Assembly: GCA_905116865.2 (NCBI GenBank)
Contig: CAJHNH020000789.1
Coordinates: 124,001 to 188,000, forward strand
Direction: 5' to 3'
DNA length: 64,000 nt
DNA from: Candidula unifasciata
Lineage: Eukaryota; Mollusca; Gastropoda; Stylommatophora; Geomitridae
Under the pieces are notes generated by a model. The model searched no databases and was not told the DNA's origin. It worked only from the letters and a program-made list of their open reading frames with translations. Numbering within the stretch: position 1 is the first letter of the stretch; each line of letters opens with the position of its first letter. Shown one piece after another: positions 1 to 33,494 of the stretch. The translations under genes and the position numbers were made by a program.

Positions 1-230
1 TATTCCACCAAGTTGTGCAGAGCCAGCCAGTCTGTCCGTCTGTTCATTTCCCAACACATCGGCGTGCCCCGGTGAAAAAATCCAGACAATACTACTCACC
101 CGTGTCCTCCGCAGCGAAGCATGCCACTCTGCACAAAGCATACCTGTTCTGATCTTCCTCAGCATGCTTTCTGAGTCAGTTACCATCACGATGTGTGTGT
201 GGTCATGTTCTCTAGCAAAAATAAGTCCAG
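1..230 (-). mobile_element. RNase H-domain LINE tail fragment, truncated by window edge
   Basis: Reading the minus strand gives VMVTDSESML, then WIFSPGHADVLGNEQTDRLA and GSAQLG, the Asp (TDS), His (GH) and Asp (EQTD) signature of an RNase H domain of a non-LTR retrotransposon. The frame stays open to the window edge. It is one of about a dozen fragments of the same domain in this window. Confidence 0.8.
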
Positions 231-430
231 ATATGGATGTATAACCAGGCTTGTTGTACATTCTGTTGTTCTGTTTTATGTTATTGTGTTTTTCAATTTA
301 TTGATATTCATTTAATTGGTTTGAGTTTGAGTTTTTCAATTTAATTTTTTTTATCTGACTTATTATGTCAACTTTGAATAAAGGAATATTTAATAAAAAA
401 ATTTTGAAGAATTAAAAAAAATTTTTGTTT
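231..430. other. AT-rich spacer, no feature
   Basis: AT-rich sequence with homopolymer runs between a LINE tail and a MITE. No exon, ORF or repeat recognised. Confidence 0.5.
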
Positions 431-577
431 TTAACTCTGTCAATCCCAAAGAACACATCATACATTCATGTGTTCCTACCCAGAAGCCTAATAAATGCAA
501 GATGTTCCAATTTTACATCTCTCTTTACTACCCCTTGATGTTCTGATGCCAAACCTCCGTAGGACTGAAAGAGTTAA
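431..577. mobile_element. TTAA-flanked MITE ('MITE G')
   Basis: Begins TTAACTCTGTCAATCC and ends GGACTGAAAGAGTTAA, so the termini are inverted (TTAACTCTTTCA consensus) and both carry TTAA. A second copy (37645-38085) shares the interior and the terminal motif. TTAA ends suggest piggyBac-type mobilisation, but no transposase is present. Confidence 0.55.
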
Positions 578-1070
578 GAATCCAGCCTTCTGCTGGCTTC
601 ATAGCAGCTGTGCTCACATGTCGTAGTTGTAATTGACTCACAGAGCATGTTGAGAAAGGTGGAGACAGGTGTGTAAAGTGGCAAGTATCGCTTCAGAGGC
701 CCTGTGTAGATGGCATTATTTGGACACTTTCTCCAGATCATATTCAGGTGTTGGCAAATAAACAGGCAGAAAGACTGGCTGGTTCTGCACTGCTTGATGG
801 TGAATTGATGCTTGACAAGCGGGATATTGTAATGGGGAGCAAATGAACAGTACGGAGGCACATATACATCTTTACCATCTGAGGAGAATGGTTCTGGGAG
901 GATTAACTACGAGATCTGGCTGACGCTCAACACTCAAGGAAAAAGTGAGACAGAATTACAGTCAGACTATCATTGGTATTGAAACCCTGTGCTTGCTGCT
1001 GGAGATGGGGACGGAATGCTTATGGGAATGTCCTGTGATGTCAGTTCTTGATTCAACATTTATTTTGAGA
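578..1070 (+). mobile_element. Degenerate RNase H LINE tail
   Basis: Starts near CTTCTGCTGGCTTCATAGCAG, keeps a decayed VLANKQAERLAGSALL (RNase H) stretch near 750-800, and ends TGGGAATGTCCTGTGATGTC, the common 3' end of this family. Frames are broken. Confidence 0.7.
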
Positions 1071-1185
1071 ATTTACTTCATAAATAGTGTCCCAGAAATT
1101 ACTGCATGAATTATATTTGTGTTTCTCCCTTTTGATTCCTCCCATCCATTGTGATATTATTTATTTTTCTTATGTTTGTTTATAG

Positions 1186-23361
<22,176 letters not shown>

Positions 23362-24400
23362 GGAACATGAGCTGGTCTTTGCTAGTCAGGCTTGCCATCA
23401 CCATGGGCTGTGATTTTCATGCCTCATTATATATATATAACACAGTGGAAACATGATCATCGGAAAGGACAGCAAGATGCCAACAGTGCACCCAGATATT
23501 AACTTTCGGTCACCTTTTAAATGCTGCCTCCAAAATATTCTTTCTGTCGCTCTGATAATATGCTTTCAAAAGACTGCTGTTCATCCATGCCTGAGTGCTA
23601 CCTTTCCATTGTGTTTCTGCTCACCTGCCTTCAACTTTCTCTCTTCATTGTTTTTTTATATGTGTACTGTGTCTTTAAACATGGCCGATATATCTGAGCT
23701 GTGGGTTTTTAGTATGGCTGCTTTATTCAGTCTCATGGATATGCTTGGAAATATAGTTGCTATTTAATGAGATATTTAAGATTAGTATTTTGTGTTTTAG
23801 ATTTATTCCATTTTGTTAGCTGAAACTAAGGCGTGCACAAAAACAAATGGCATATACAAAGGTGTATATGGGTATGTGACATGTACAGAAACAGGAGAGA
23901 GATGTAGAACCTCCAGGCAGACAAAAAACAAAGTGGAAACATAGAAACTCTTCAGCAGTAACAAGTGTCTAAGGTCAAGGTAACTAGAAGGGCAAGAACT
24001 TAAACTCTACTTCAACATTCAGAGTAGTAAAAGAGAAAGTGAAGGAAAGACAACTCTGCAGCATTAATGAATAATTTCACACCAAGCTAAATCACGGTTA
24101 AAAAATACTCTTATTGCCAGTTATTTTGTATCAACAGCAGATTTTTAATTTATATTATTTTGTATTCTTCATTTCACGCAATTATATGGTGTTAATTTTG
24201 GAATTTAATAGATATCCATGCCTGCTGGTCCAAACATTAACATTACATGCCATATCACACTTGATAGAAGCTGCATAACTGTAGATTGCTAGCAGAGAGG
24301 ACACTTTAAATGCAGATGCAGAAGAAGGTCATGTTGTAGTTTACACATACAGGTCATTATTCGAGGCAAGCGAAATGCATGAGCATTCACAGTGAGCTAA
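23362..24400. other. FBXW9 3' flank / probable 3' UTR, no feature
   Basis: A short (AT)n run near 23428. A 3' UTR is expected here but no convincing AATAAA was placed. Confidence 0.45.
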
Positions 24401-24409
24401 AGGGAAATA

Positions 24410-25275
24410 ACAATCAAGGAGATGAATGGCTGTTAAACTAGTAGTGTCACAGTGGAAACTGTGGCTGTAACGAGGGCATTAACATGGCTTGGTACTCTAG
24501 AGTTCACACATACATGCATGCTTAGGGGGGGAAAACCATCAAGGATTTAGATAGCTGTTACAACTAGTAGTGTCACAGTGGAAACTGTGGCTGTAACGAG
24601 GGCATTAACATGGCTTGGTACTCTAGAGTTCACACATACATGCATGCTTAGGGGGGGAAAACCATCAAGGATTTAGATAGCTGTTACAACTAGTAGTGTC
24701 ACAGTGGAAACTGTGGCTGTAACAAGGGCATTAACATAGCTTGGCACTCTAGAGTTCACACACACGTGCATGCTTAGGGGGGAAATCCATCAAGGATATA
24801 GATAGCTGTTACAACTAGTAGTGTCACAGTGGCTGTAAAGAGGGCATTAATATGGCCTGGTAATCTAGAGTTCACACACACGTGCATACTGGGGGAGAGG
24901 GGGGGGGAGGGAACCATCAAGGAAATGAATAGCTGTTACACCTAGTAGTGTCACAGTTGAAACTGTGGTGTAACAAGGGCATTAACATGGCTTGGTACCC
25001 TAGAGTTCACACACACGTGCATGCTTGGGGGAAAAACCATCAAGGATATAGATAGCTGTTACAACTAGTAGTGTCACAGTGGAAACTGTGGCTGTAACAA
25101 GGCCATTAACATGGCTTGGCACTCTAGAGTTCACACACGTGCATGCTTAGGGGGGAAAACCATCAAGGAGATGAATGGCTGTTACAACTTGTAGTGTCAC
25201 AGTGGAAACTGTGGCTGTAACAAGGGCATTAACATGGCTTGGTACCCTAGAGCTCACACACCCGTGCATACAGTG
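24410..25275 (+). repeat. ~126-bp satellite-like tandem array, about seven copies
   Basis: Unit includes CTAGTAGTGTCACAGTGGAA, GGCATTAACATGGCTTGG, CTCTAGAGTTCACACA and CATGCTTAGGGGGG. The CTAGTAG phase mark occurs at 24438, 24564, 24690, 24815, 24942, 25065 and 25188 (last copy TTGTAG). Most copies hold the hairpin CACAGTGGAAACTGTG. Confidence 0.93.
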
Positions 25276-25289
25276 ACTCAATGAATATG

Positions 25290-25715
25290 CTTGAGAAAAT
25301 ACAGGCTGGGTTCATCAGCCAAGAACGGTTTGCAACACTAAGCACTTTGCTAATGGCTGGCCCAACCTTCATCTTTGTGCCAGGTCATGTGAGTGTTAGA
25401 GACAATGAGCATGCAAAACATCTACGATTGTTATAGATTGTCTGATATTGGACAGAAGTGATGTTTTCGATTCCATGGGTGTTACTTTACACGACAATGA
25501 AGACGGCAAAGGGCATGACTCTGTATCCCTGTCTAGACTGATGGACATGGGAGAGCAACCTGGAGCTGCAAGAAGTGAACATTTCACCAAGGGGACAAGC
25601 GGTTTCAGTAACCAACACAGAACAGGCGTTATCAGTTGTTTTACACTTCTGGAGCTTCTGGGGAGGAGATGGAAGTACCTATGGATCTGTGATGATAATC
25701 CTCACTGATCACTAA
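25290..25715 (+). mobile_element. RNase H LINE tail
   Basis: Plus-strand readings include FVPGHVSVRDNEHAKHL-like RNase H remnants near 25380-25420 and LLELLGRRWKYLWICDDNPH at the end (near 25645). Frame breaks present. Confidence 0.65.
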
Positions 25716-25741
25716 TTGTTTTGAGATTTCACATACTTCAC

Positions 25742-26043
25742 TGGAGCCGCGTTAGCGCAGTTGATACAAGGCTTGCTTTCAAATCCAGCTGTGACTCGCT
25801 GCAGCCATAGTCAGTGTTTGTAACCGGGCGGCTCCCAGGGTTCACCCAGCCTCTAGGAAATGGGTACCAGAGTGACACTCTGGGGTAAATGGAGGAACGT
25901 GGCTTTAGCTACAGAGTTACTGCGGTCAGTGACACAGACCGACAGTTTCTTATCAGCTATCCGCACTGGTGGCAGAGCACTTATGGTTTATAACCGTGTG
26001 CAATGACGCTGGTTCACACCTCCCGGCTTTACCTTTTACTTTT
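25742..26043 (+). mobile_element. SINE C, tRNA-derived, full length with TSD
   Basis: 302 bp. tRNA-like head with box A TTAGCGCAGTTGAT near 25754, a body through CTCTGGGGTAAATGGAGG, and a (CTTTTA)-type tail. Flanked by perfect 11-bp TSD ACATACTTCAC (25731-25741 and 26044-26054). Confidence 0.85.
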
Positions 26044-26099
26044 ACATACTTCACCATTGGCACCTTTCGGTCCTTCCAGACGAAATTTTATATTGCGCT

Positions 26100-27715
26100 G
26101 TGAGGAGGCATGAGACTCACAGCCCATGGCGATGGCGAGTGTGACTAGCAAGACCCACCCGTGTCAAGAAAAGTCTTCCCCAATGATAGCATGGGATTTC
26201 AGGACCATTGATAACAACATTTATGTTTAATCCGTTTCTTTTCAGATGCTCAGCTCTCATCCTTTCTGCAATTATTTCTTCCTTCAGTCTCATTCCCTTC
26301 CTGATATGCCCTTTCCACACAACACGGTCCATGGCAGTTTGTTCCCAGGAGTCCACCTCAATACCTGTATCATTCATGTCCCACTTGCACACATCTTTAT
26401 AACATAGTAGGGGTTGGCCTCGACATCTTCTTCCTGTCTTTAATTCACCATAAAGGATGTCCTTAGGGACTCTGCCATCTTCCATTCTTCAGGTGTGACC
26501 CAGCCACCTGAGCCTTCGTAGACTGAGTATGAAAAAGACTGTTGTAGTACCTGCTCTTTCCAGTACCCCAGTGTTTGTGATTTTGCCCTGCCACTTAATG
26601 CCAAGTATTCTTCTTAGGCATCGCATGTGAAAGCTATTGAGCCTTCTCTCTTGGGGCAACTAGGTTGACCAAGTTTCACTGCCATAAAACAGAGTGCTGA
26701 GAACACAAGCCTGATAGACAAGGGTGTTTGCTTTCATTGTATGCTTTCTGTTCTCCCAAAATCTCTTTGTCAATCTGCTCATTGTTATTGTTGCTTTACC
26801 TATCCTGATTTTTTATAGTTACTATTCACTGTGGAACCCAGAGAGGTAAAATGGTATACTGTCTCCAGCTCTTCACAGTCAATGTAGACTGTAGGTCTGT
26901 CATTGACACCTTGCACCATAACCTTTGTCTTCTTTTTGCTGTTAGTCCAAATTCACAGCACGCATCAGAAAAGGCAGATAGTAAACACTGCAGCTCCTCC
27001 TCACGGTGGGTGGTTATTGCGGCATCATCTGCAAACAGCAGCTCTCTGATAAATACCTTTCTTATCCTGGTTTTGGCCTGCGTGTATTGTAAAGGCTGCC
27101 GTCAGATCGAGAATGAATGAAAATGCCACTCTTCTGATCTCGAAAGGCATGTGTCAGAAGAAGTGAAAAGTATATTCCAAAGAGGGTAGGAGCAAGTACA
27201 CACTCCTGCTTTACTTCATTTTTTTATTAAAAACTCCTCTGATGTTACACCATCAGAGTTGATTGTACCTTTCATACCTGTGTGGAACGACTCAATAATA
27301 CTCAGTAGAGTAGGTGGACACCCAATCTTCTTCAGTGCACTGAACAGACCTTTTCAACTAACCAAATCAAATGCCTTGGTAAGATCAATAAAAGCAACAT
27401 ACAGTGGTTGATTTTGTTGGCGACACTTTTTCTGCAACTGTCGTAACGAAAATATCATATCTGTGGTAGATCGGTTCCCACGAAAGCCACACTGGGACTC
27501 TGGTAAATGCGATCCCCCAGGATCTAGAGTCTTCGCATAACAATTCTCACAAGCACTTTTCCAACAGTACACAGCAGTGATATTCCCCTGTAGTTATTGC
27601 AGTCACTCCGATCACCCTTGTTCTTGTACATAGTTATGATGTTTGCATCTTTGAAATCTTGCGGAATCTCTCCCTCTTGCCAGCATCACTTCACCATACT
27701 GGTTAGAAATGCTGA
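26100..27715 (-). mobile_element. Decayed LINE: RT, YGEL motif and C-terminal zinc-finger region
   Basis: Minus-strand segments in order: NYRGISLLCTVGKVLVRIVM, SQCGFRGNRSTTDMIFSLRQ, VAFIDLTKAFDLV, ELLFADDAAITTHREEELQ (intact FADD near 27024-27035), RVPKDILYGELKTGRRCRG, and a C-terminal CYHWGRLFLTRVGLASHTRH, a degraded C2H2-type motif. Several frameshifts. The YGEL fragment at 43959-44135 belongs to the same class. Confidence 0.85.
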
Positions 27716-28071
27716 TTTGCTTCTTATGTAATGTTTATATTATTATATTGTTATTATTATTTACCTTGTTTGTTAAGGTAAGATATTAGTATTGCTATGT
27801 TGATTGCTTCAATGAAAGCATAATTTAGTTACATGTTTGAATATGCAATTTGCCTTGAGTAAAGGTTACTTTACAAAAAAGATCTGGAGTGGTAGTGTTT
27901 TGTGAATGAAGAATGATGGCTGCTGTTTTGAATTAGAACATTTATGTCATTTAAAAAAGCGTGTTTTGAAAATGGCCGAGGTTTAAAATATTATGGTGTT
28001 AAGGTGTGTTTTGACATACTTTGATATACAATTTTTTTTTAATTTATTGTTGTTGTTGAAATTCTTATTCT
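27716..28071. other. AT-rich spacer
   Basis: AT-rich intergenic DNA with no recognised feature. Confidence 0.5.
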
Positions 28072-28079
28072 GTCTAAAC

Positions 28080-28275
28080 CAGTGGCTCTCAGCTTTCCTA
28101 ATGCTGCAACCTTTAAAGCAGTTCCTCATGTTGTGGCGACCCCCAAACATACAATTATTTTCATTGCTACTTCATAACTTCAGTGAATATGTGTTTTCCG
28201 ATGGTATTAGGCAACTCCTGTGAAAAGGTCATTTAACCCAAAAAAGGGTTGTGATCCACAGGTTGAGAACCGCTG
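28080..28275. mobile_element. SPIN-like hAT (Charlie-type) non-autonomous element with 8-bp TSD
   Basis: 196 bp with terminal inverted repeats: left CAGTGGCTCTCAGC, right end inverse CAGCGGTTCTCAACCTGTGG. Perfect 8-bp TSD GTCTAAAC (28072-28079, 28276-28283), the hAT hallmark. Internal blocks such as CAGTTCCTCATGTTGTGGCG, TTTTCATTGCTACTTCATAA and ATGTGTTTTCCGATGG match what I recall of the SPIN (Space Invaders)/URR1 elements. No transposase. Confidence 0.85.
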
Positions 28276-28379
28276 GTCTAAACCTTCTTTCAAAGACGCA
28301 AACAGCAGAAAATGGAGAGTGAGAAGAAACAATGAAATTCATAATCTATCTAAATCTTCACCATTTACTAACATTGGTG

Positions 28380-28668
28380 GATCCACCATAGTGTATCGGT
28401 TAGATGCTTGTCTGCAGATCCAAGGGTGGTGGGTTCAAATCCACATGGAGCTGAATTTTTTTATTGTTGTTGAAAACAAGACCTTGATTCCCACGTCAAT
28501 CCAGCTTAAATGGGTACCAGGTAAATTCCTGGAAAGTAAAGGCGGCCATCATGATGGTGGCCACATCACCCATCGAGGGCTGACTGGTCTATAAAAATAT
28601 GAATCTAGCCCCATGTGCCCGATGCACCACTGACGTGTAAAGGGAGCTTGCCTTGACTTGACTTAATT
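28380..28668 (+). mobile_element. SINE A, near full length
   Basis: tRNA-like head (AGTGTATCGGTTAGATGC, then GGTGGGTTCAAATCC as box B), body CCTTGATTCCCACGTC, GGGTACCAGGTAAATTCC and CTGACTGGTCTATAAAAA, 3' end CTTGCCTTGACTTGAC. Confidence 0.85.
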
Positions 28669-28888
28669 ACTGGCATCATGAGAGCTAATAGACTGTGATG
28701 GTTGGGGGGCATATAGTGGGAAGGGCAGATATCAGAGAGACAAAAACTGCACACAGTAGAGAATGGGTGGGTGTAGAACACGAGGCAGACCAAGATGGTG
28801 ATGAGATAATACACAGGCAGACTTACAAACACTTGGGAGTCATTAACTGAAAAGAGAGGGCTAATTCATGGAGGCAGATGATATTGGC

Positions 28889-29143
28889 GGGAGTCACCAT
28901 GGCGTTGGCAGCTAGACACCAGCCTGCGGATCAGAAGGTTGTGGGTTTACGTCCTGATGGACTCCATGCCAGACTTTTTTAAAAATGACCTTGACTCCCA
29001 GTCTTAAGTGAGTACAAGATGCAGTCCTGGGAAGTAAAGGTGGCTGGCCTTGATCCACCAAGTGCCGATTGGTCTATAAAAATATAGGTCTAGCTCTATA
29101 TCCCCAACATGCCTAAAGGCGTAGACCTTTACTTTACTTTACT
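28889..29143 (+). mobile_element. SINE A reference copy with 13-bp TSD
   Basis: 255 bp. tRNA-like head (TGGCGTTGGCAGCTAGAC, box B-like GTGGGTTTACGTCC), body and (CTTTA)n tail. Flanked by perfect AGATGATATTGGC at 28876-28888 and 29144-29156. Confidence 0.9.
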
Positions 29144-29339
29144 AGATGATATTGGCAGCAACGGCTCATAATGCTAAAGAATTAACAATAAAAATACTGT
29201 CTTCATCTGCAGTATTGTACCTTGAATAAACTAGGTACATTTTGCAGATCTTATCTGGAGCCACATTATAGGATTCAGAAGGCCAGTAAGATCACCTATG
29301 TGAGTTTTGCTTCTCTTTCTGCCTTTCATCACCCGATCC

Positions 29340-29604
29340 TCTTAGCTTTCCCTGGCTGTAAATGGCAACAGAAAGTCCTGTTTGTTCGTCCACTTGCTGG
29401 CTTTGGCGTAGATCCAGAACTTGAATTTTAACATCCATTCTACAGAACTGGCTTATCTGTGGGCAGACTGTTGGTTCCTCGTATCTCAGGCAGATGCCCT
29501 TTGACTATGAAGGAAACACACCTAATCAGTCGTATTAACATGCCTGTTAGAGTGGCAGTGAGTCCATTGTTCCCCCCCCCCCCCCCCCAGTACCCACACA
29601 AGAG
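29340..29604 (-). mobile_element. SINE B, with poly(C) near the 5' end
   Basis: Minus copy (CTGGCTGTAAATGGCAACAG ... CTGTTGGTTCCTCGTATCTC ... GTACCCACACAAGAG) with an 18-C run at about 29571-29588. Confidence 0.7.
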
Positions 29605-29689
29605 AATCTCCTTATCTAACATAGGCCCCTAACCAACACACGAACAGCTCTTTGTGCACTTGATGACTGATTGGATGTTGTAAGTATTT

Positions 29690-29780
29690 CTATGGTGAAG
29701 TGGTAAAGCAGTCTGCCTCATGCTTTGATGGTTCGGGGTTCACTTTCAAACTGTCTTTCAGTCCACGAGTAAGGTATTCT
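29690..29780 (+). mobile_element. Possible tRNA-like SINE head
   Basis: CTATGGTGAAGTGGTAAAGC and GGTTCGGGGTTCAC resemble A and B boxes. No cloverleaf is convincing, so it is not called a tRNA gene. Confidence 0.35.
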
Positions 29781-30240
29781 GGAGGTTGCTGTGTGTCATT
29801 CCTATAGCTCCCTTGTGTGTGCAAAATGTTATTCTTAATAATTTTATTCACACAGATGTTGTTTTATATAATGGCCTAAAATCAATGTACTCTGTTAATA
29901 AGCATCTAGCTGTCAAGGCTGGTCTGTTGATGGAAAAAGAATGTCCAGAAATGCTTGCTTTGTGCATTTTCTTTCTGGTGACAAATCCCTCTGCAAAAGG
30001 AGGCTGCGCAACATGGGATTAAACCTGACACAACTAAATTGATCCCCTCTCCTTCGAACAGCCATTTGGTTGTATTTTGCAGCTGAGGTTTCTCATTTAA
30101 ACTTCCTTAGTCACATCTTATGGCATGTATAGTAGGAAACAGTGTTACTATTTTTGGCTTCTCTATTGTGCCCCAGCAACAATGGGAACTTAACCTCATG
30201 ATATTCCCCCCCCCCCCCCCCCCCCTTTTTCCCATCAACA
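29781..30240. other. Intergenic stretch; poly(C) run
   Basis: No gene or repeat family recognised apart from a 20-C run at about 30206-30225. Confidence 0.5.
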
Positions 30241-30259
30241 ACAAAATCATATTTTGATC

Positions 30260-30545
30260 AAACCCGTGTGGGTTCTGGGGCCCCATTTGGGTGGGGTGGA
30301 GAGGGATAAACCCACTGTTTCCCTAACAAGCATGTAATAAAAGGTGACTAATTAGAGATTTTTCTTCCGAAAACAGAACACATCTGCCTGAGTGGCAAGG
30401 AACCAACAGTCTGCATACAAGAAAGCCAGATGGATATGCACACAAAACTCAAGTTCTAGAACAAGACTGATGTCCAGAAGGGGAGGAACAACCAGAACTT
30501 TCTACCAGAGTTTACATCCGGTGAACACAAAGAAGAAGATGAAGA
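30260..30545 (+). mobile_element. SINE B, plus orientation
   Basis: 5' end AACCCGTGTGGGTTCTGGGG, body with CATCTGCCTGAGTGGCAAGG, 3' end GTGAACACAAAGAAGAAG. Confidence 0.78.
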
Positions 30546-30584
30546 AACCAAGAGGAGATAATAAGAATATCGGAAATTATATGG

Positions 30585-30705
30585 TATGATAGAGTGGCGA
30601 ATGTTGAGCTTCGGGAGAGGACTAAATAAATTCCAGTGAACCAAGAGGTGAGGAAAGAATGCTGGCGTTGGATGGGACACATGTTGCGGAAGTTTTATAA
30701 TATAA
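30585..30705 (+). mobile_element. RTE-like LINE scrap
   Basis: Reads RVANVELRERTK then VNQEVRKECWRWMGHMLRK, the same family as the LINE at 61736-62406. Confidence 0.65.
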
Positions 30706-31960
30706 TTATAATCCAAACACCCAAGCCACCTAAAAAATGTAGGACAAATATAGAAAAAAAAAACACGACACTGGGCTACAACCTGTTAACAGTGAGACAA
30801 CAAAAGAAAGAGCAGAAGAAGAAAAGATGCATTTTTTTTTCTATAGTTTTTACTAGTTCCCCTTTATCCTAAACGATTTTAGCCAACCCGGGGGGAAAAA
30901 CAGACATGTACACAGTGTTAATATAAAAACACAGAGTCAAAAGTCACATAAATTATATTTACATAAGCCAAAAAACAAAGATTATGTTTAAAATATATGA
31001 TGCATTTAAAGATGATATTTTAAATGTTCAGTGCAGTAGACCAGATCATATCCCAAAGCAACAAGTGTTAGAAAACCTGAATGATACCAAAATATTTCAC
31101 TGTCATAAGTGTTATCAAACACTAGAGAAACAGTGAAAGTCCGCCATGGCATAGGTACAGGCATTATGACACATGTATTACAGACACTTCACTGCCATAA
31201 GTGTTATTTAACATTTGTGAAATGCTGACATAAATGTTATCAAACATGGTGAAATACTGACATAAATGTTACCAAACATTGGTGAAACACTGACATTCCA
31301 CTAATACAAGAGACACCACACTCAAGTTAGACAACAATAGTGCATTGTCATAAGCTTTTATCAAACCACAATGACAACAGGTACATGGTAACACACATAC
31401 AAAACAAAAAAGCTTTACTCAACCATAAAAAAATAATGGCAAATCCGCTGTCATAAAACTATAAGACAATCCTTGTCATACACTATCCTTACAACCTTAC
31501 AACAATATTGTAATAAATGAAAAATATATAAATGTATTATTTATTTACACTAATTAAAAAAAGAAACATAAAAGGGTAACAAGCAATATGAATTTGAGAA
31601 AACACAAAATAATAAAATACCCAGAATATTTGGCAAGTAAACAATAAAAAAACATACTGGCAACAAGAAGCAGCCATAAGAATTGACAACCAAGCTGGAA
31701 CTGCTCAAAGCATTAAAAAGGTGTAATGTCACCCTATTTAGTAAATCTGTACAGGGAAATAATAATTAGATCCATACATGTTATGTGACGAATATCAGCT
31801 GGTGTGCATATTGTGATCAACCTGCCATAAGCTGATATTATAGTATTGATTGCTGAAACTGAATGAAACACATGCGCAAGAAATGATGTACATAATTTCA
31901 ACACAAAGCCAAAACAAGGATCCTTGTTTGAACAGCACAAAAATAGAGTTAATGGTAATT
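30706..31960. repeat. AT-rich intergenic DNA with degenerate short repeats
   Basis: Between 31090 and 31320 a unit like ACTGACATAAATGTTATCAA recurs about five times with variable spacing. The rest is AT-rich without recognised features. Confidence 0.5.
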
Positions 31961-31979
31961 AAAAAGAAAATGGACCCTC

Positions 31980-32880
31980 TCAAATGCAGTACCAAAGTAA
32001 ATGGGACAAACCACTAGCAAATTACACGTTTAAGTACTTGGGTATCCTGACAACATTAGATGTAAGATGTATTAAAGATGGTAAATGCAGAATAGCTCAA
32101 GCAAAGGCAGCATTTTACAAAATGAAAAATCAAAGGAATGATTCCCCATTGTGAATTTGAACAAAGAAAACACAAACAACAGATTGCACAATTTATTGCA
32201 TGGCATATTTTGCTGTATCTCGTACAATTTTTGAGTATGTAATTCAGTTATAAAGGATTCACTTATCTGCTTCATTTATTTAATTGTTACTGTAGAATGC
32301 ACCTGACCAGATACAGCGAAATATGCAGGGCAAAATATTTTGCAGTCTATTGTTTGTGTCTTCTTTGTTCATAATGAAAAAATGTTCTGTGCAATCTTTT
32401 TTTTTAGTTAACGGAGATCAGAAAGAGAATTCCGAAAAGCTATACAAATCCTATCCTGATATACGAAAGTGAATCATGGACAGTTAGTCAATAAGTAAAA
32501 AAAAATATTTGGAAGTTGCAGAGATGTGTTTCTTTAGATGACTGATGAGAATACCCTGGACAGATAAAAAAAAAAGAGTCTTCTTCAAAGAAACTGACTC
32601 ACAAAGAGAACTGATTGCCCACATCAGAAAGAGACCATCTACATTCTTTGGTCATGTGATAAGAAAGAGAAAACTGGAGTACATTGTGACGGTGGCAAAT
32701 TTGGAGGGGAAGAGAGGCAGAGGAGACAGAGAGAGATAAGATGTTGGACAGTTTGACATTATGGCTTGGAAGATCCTTCATGTGAGAACTGATTGAAAAA
32801 ACAGAGAAGGTTGTTGACAAAATGACTACCAACACCACATGGCACGGGCTACAAAAAGAATAAACAATGCTGCATTTCTG
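31980..32880 (+). mobile_element. LINE 3' fragment interrupted by MITE E
   Basis: Plus reading gives LANYTFKYLGILTTLDVRC and RIAQAKAAFYKMKN before 32130, then RKRIPKSYTNPILIYESES, RIPWTDKKK and LIAHIRKRPSTFFGHVIRKR after 32405. Split by MITE E. A related fragment lies at 36610-37030. Confidence 0.75.
32140..32400. mobile_element. MITE E inserted in a LINE
   Basis: Terminal inverted repeats of about 80 bp: left GAACAAAGAAAACACAAAC...GCTGTATCTCGT, right the inverse (CAGATACAGCGAAATATGC ... TTGTGTCTTCTTTGTTC). Confidence 0.7.
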
Positions 32881-32904
32881 ACTGTTACAATGACATTCCA
32901 TATT

Positions 32905-33010
32905 CCTCTATAGAGCAAGAGTAGGGTCGCGGAAATACGGATCGACAACATTAAAGACACTCTACGCCTTCATGGCATGACAATAACCAGTGGCAGCCAG
33001 CGTGCTAACA
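32905..33010 (+). mobile_element. LINE scrap related to 11011-11345
   Basis: GGATCGACAACATTAAAGAC and CTCTACGCCTTCATGGCATG match 11212-11250 almost base for base. Confidence 0.7.
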
Positions 33011-33034
33011 CTGAGGTCAACTAGTCTAAATTCG

Positions 33035-33145
33035 GTACTGTTCTGGAAAATAAAGACAGATGGTGAGATGTTGACCACATTACTCACTGAGTACCGACTG
33101 GTCTATAGAAATATAGGTCTAGCCCTATATGCCTTATGCATGAAA
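33035..33145 (+). mobile_element. SINE A 3' fragment
   Basis: GAGTACCGACTGGTCTATAG and ATATAGGTCTAGCCCTATAT, the SINE A 3' third. Confidence 0.65.
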
Positions 33146-33149
33146 AGAG

Positions 33150-33285
33150 TCCTAATTATTACTGCAGTATGTACCTGCTAAGATAAGTGAAGTATGGCAG
33201 GTAAATAAAAATGGTGCAAGTTAATCTTCGTATTTTCTTTGTTTAATTCACAATGTGAAAACATTGCTATAATTATTAAAATCTT
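33150..33285. mobile_element. MITE E, single end
   Basis: Right-end half only: AAGTATGGCAGGTAAATAA ... GTGAAAACATTGC. Confidence 0.45.
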
Positions 33286-33494
33286 GTAATAGCACTCAAT
33301 CAACAACGAAAACCCCGCACAGAGAAACATTATAGTAGTTACTAAATAACTGGCTTTCTTTGAGAAATCTGGAATGCTTTATTGCTTATTATATCACATG
33401 AATTATGAGTAAGGAAATTCTCATGGTGCTACGGCCCTTTCTATAGGTGCCATACATCACTAGCATACCATTGTTATTATGACATCACATCTTG

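Noticed and set aside
23362..24400. FBXW9 polyadenylation signal.
   Set aside because: No AATAAA or common variant with a convincing downstream GT-rich element was identified.
29690..29780. Possible tRNA gene.
   Set aside because: A- and B-box-like words only; no cloverleaf with acceptor and anticodon stems. The same holds for 52508-52600 and 46085-46160.
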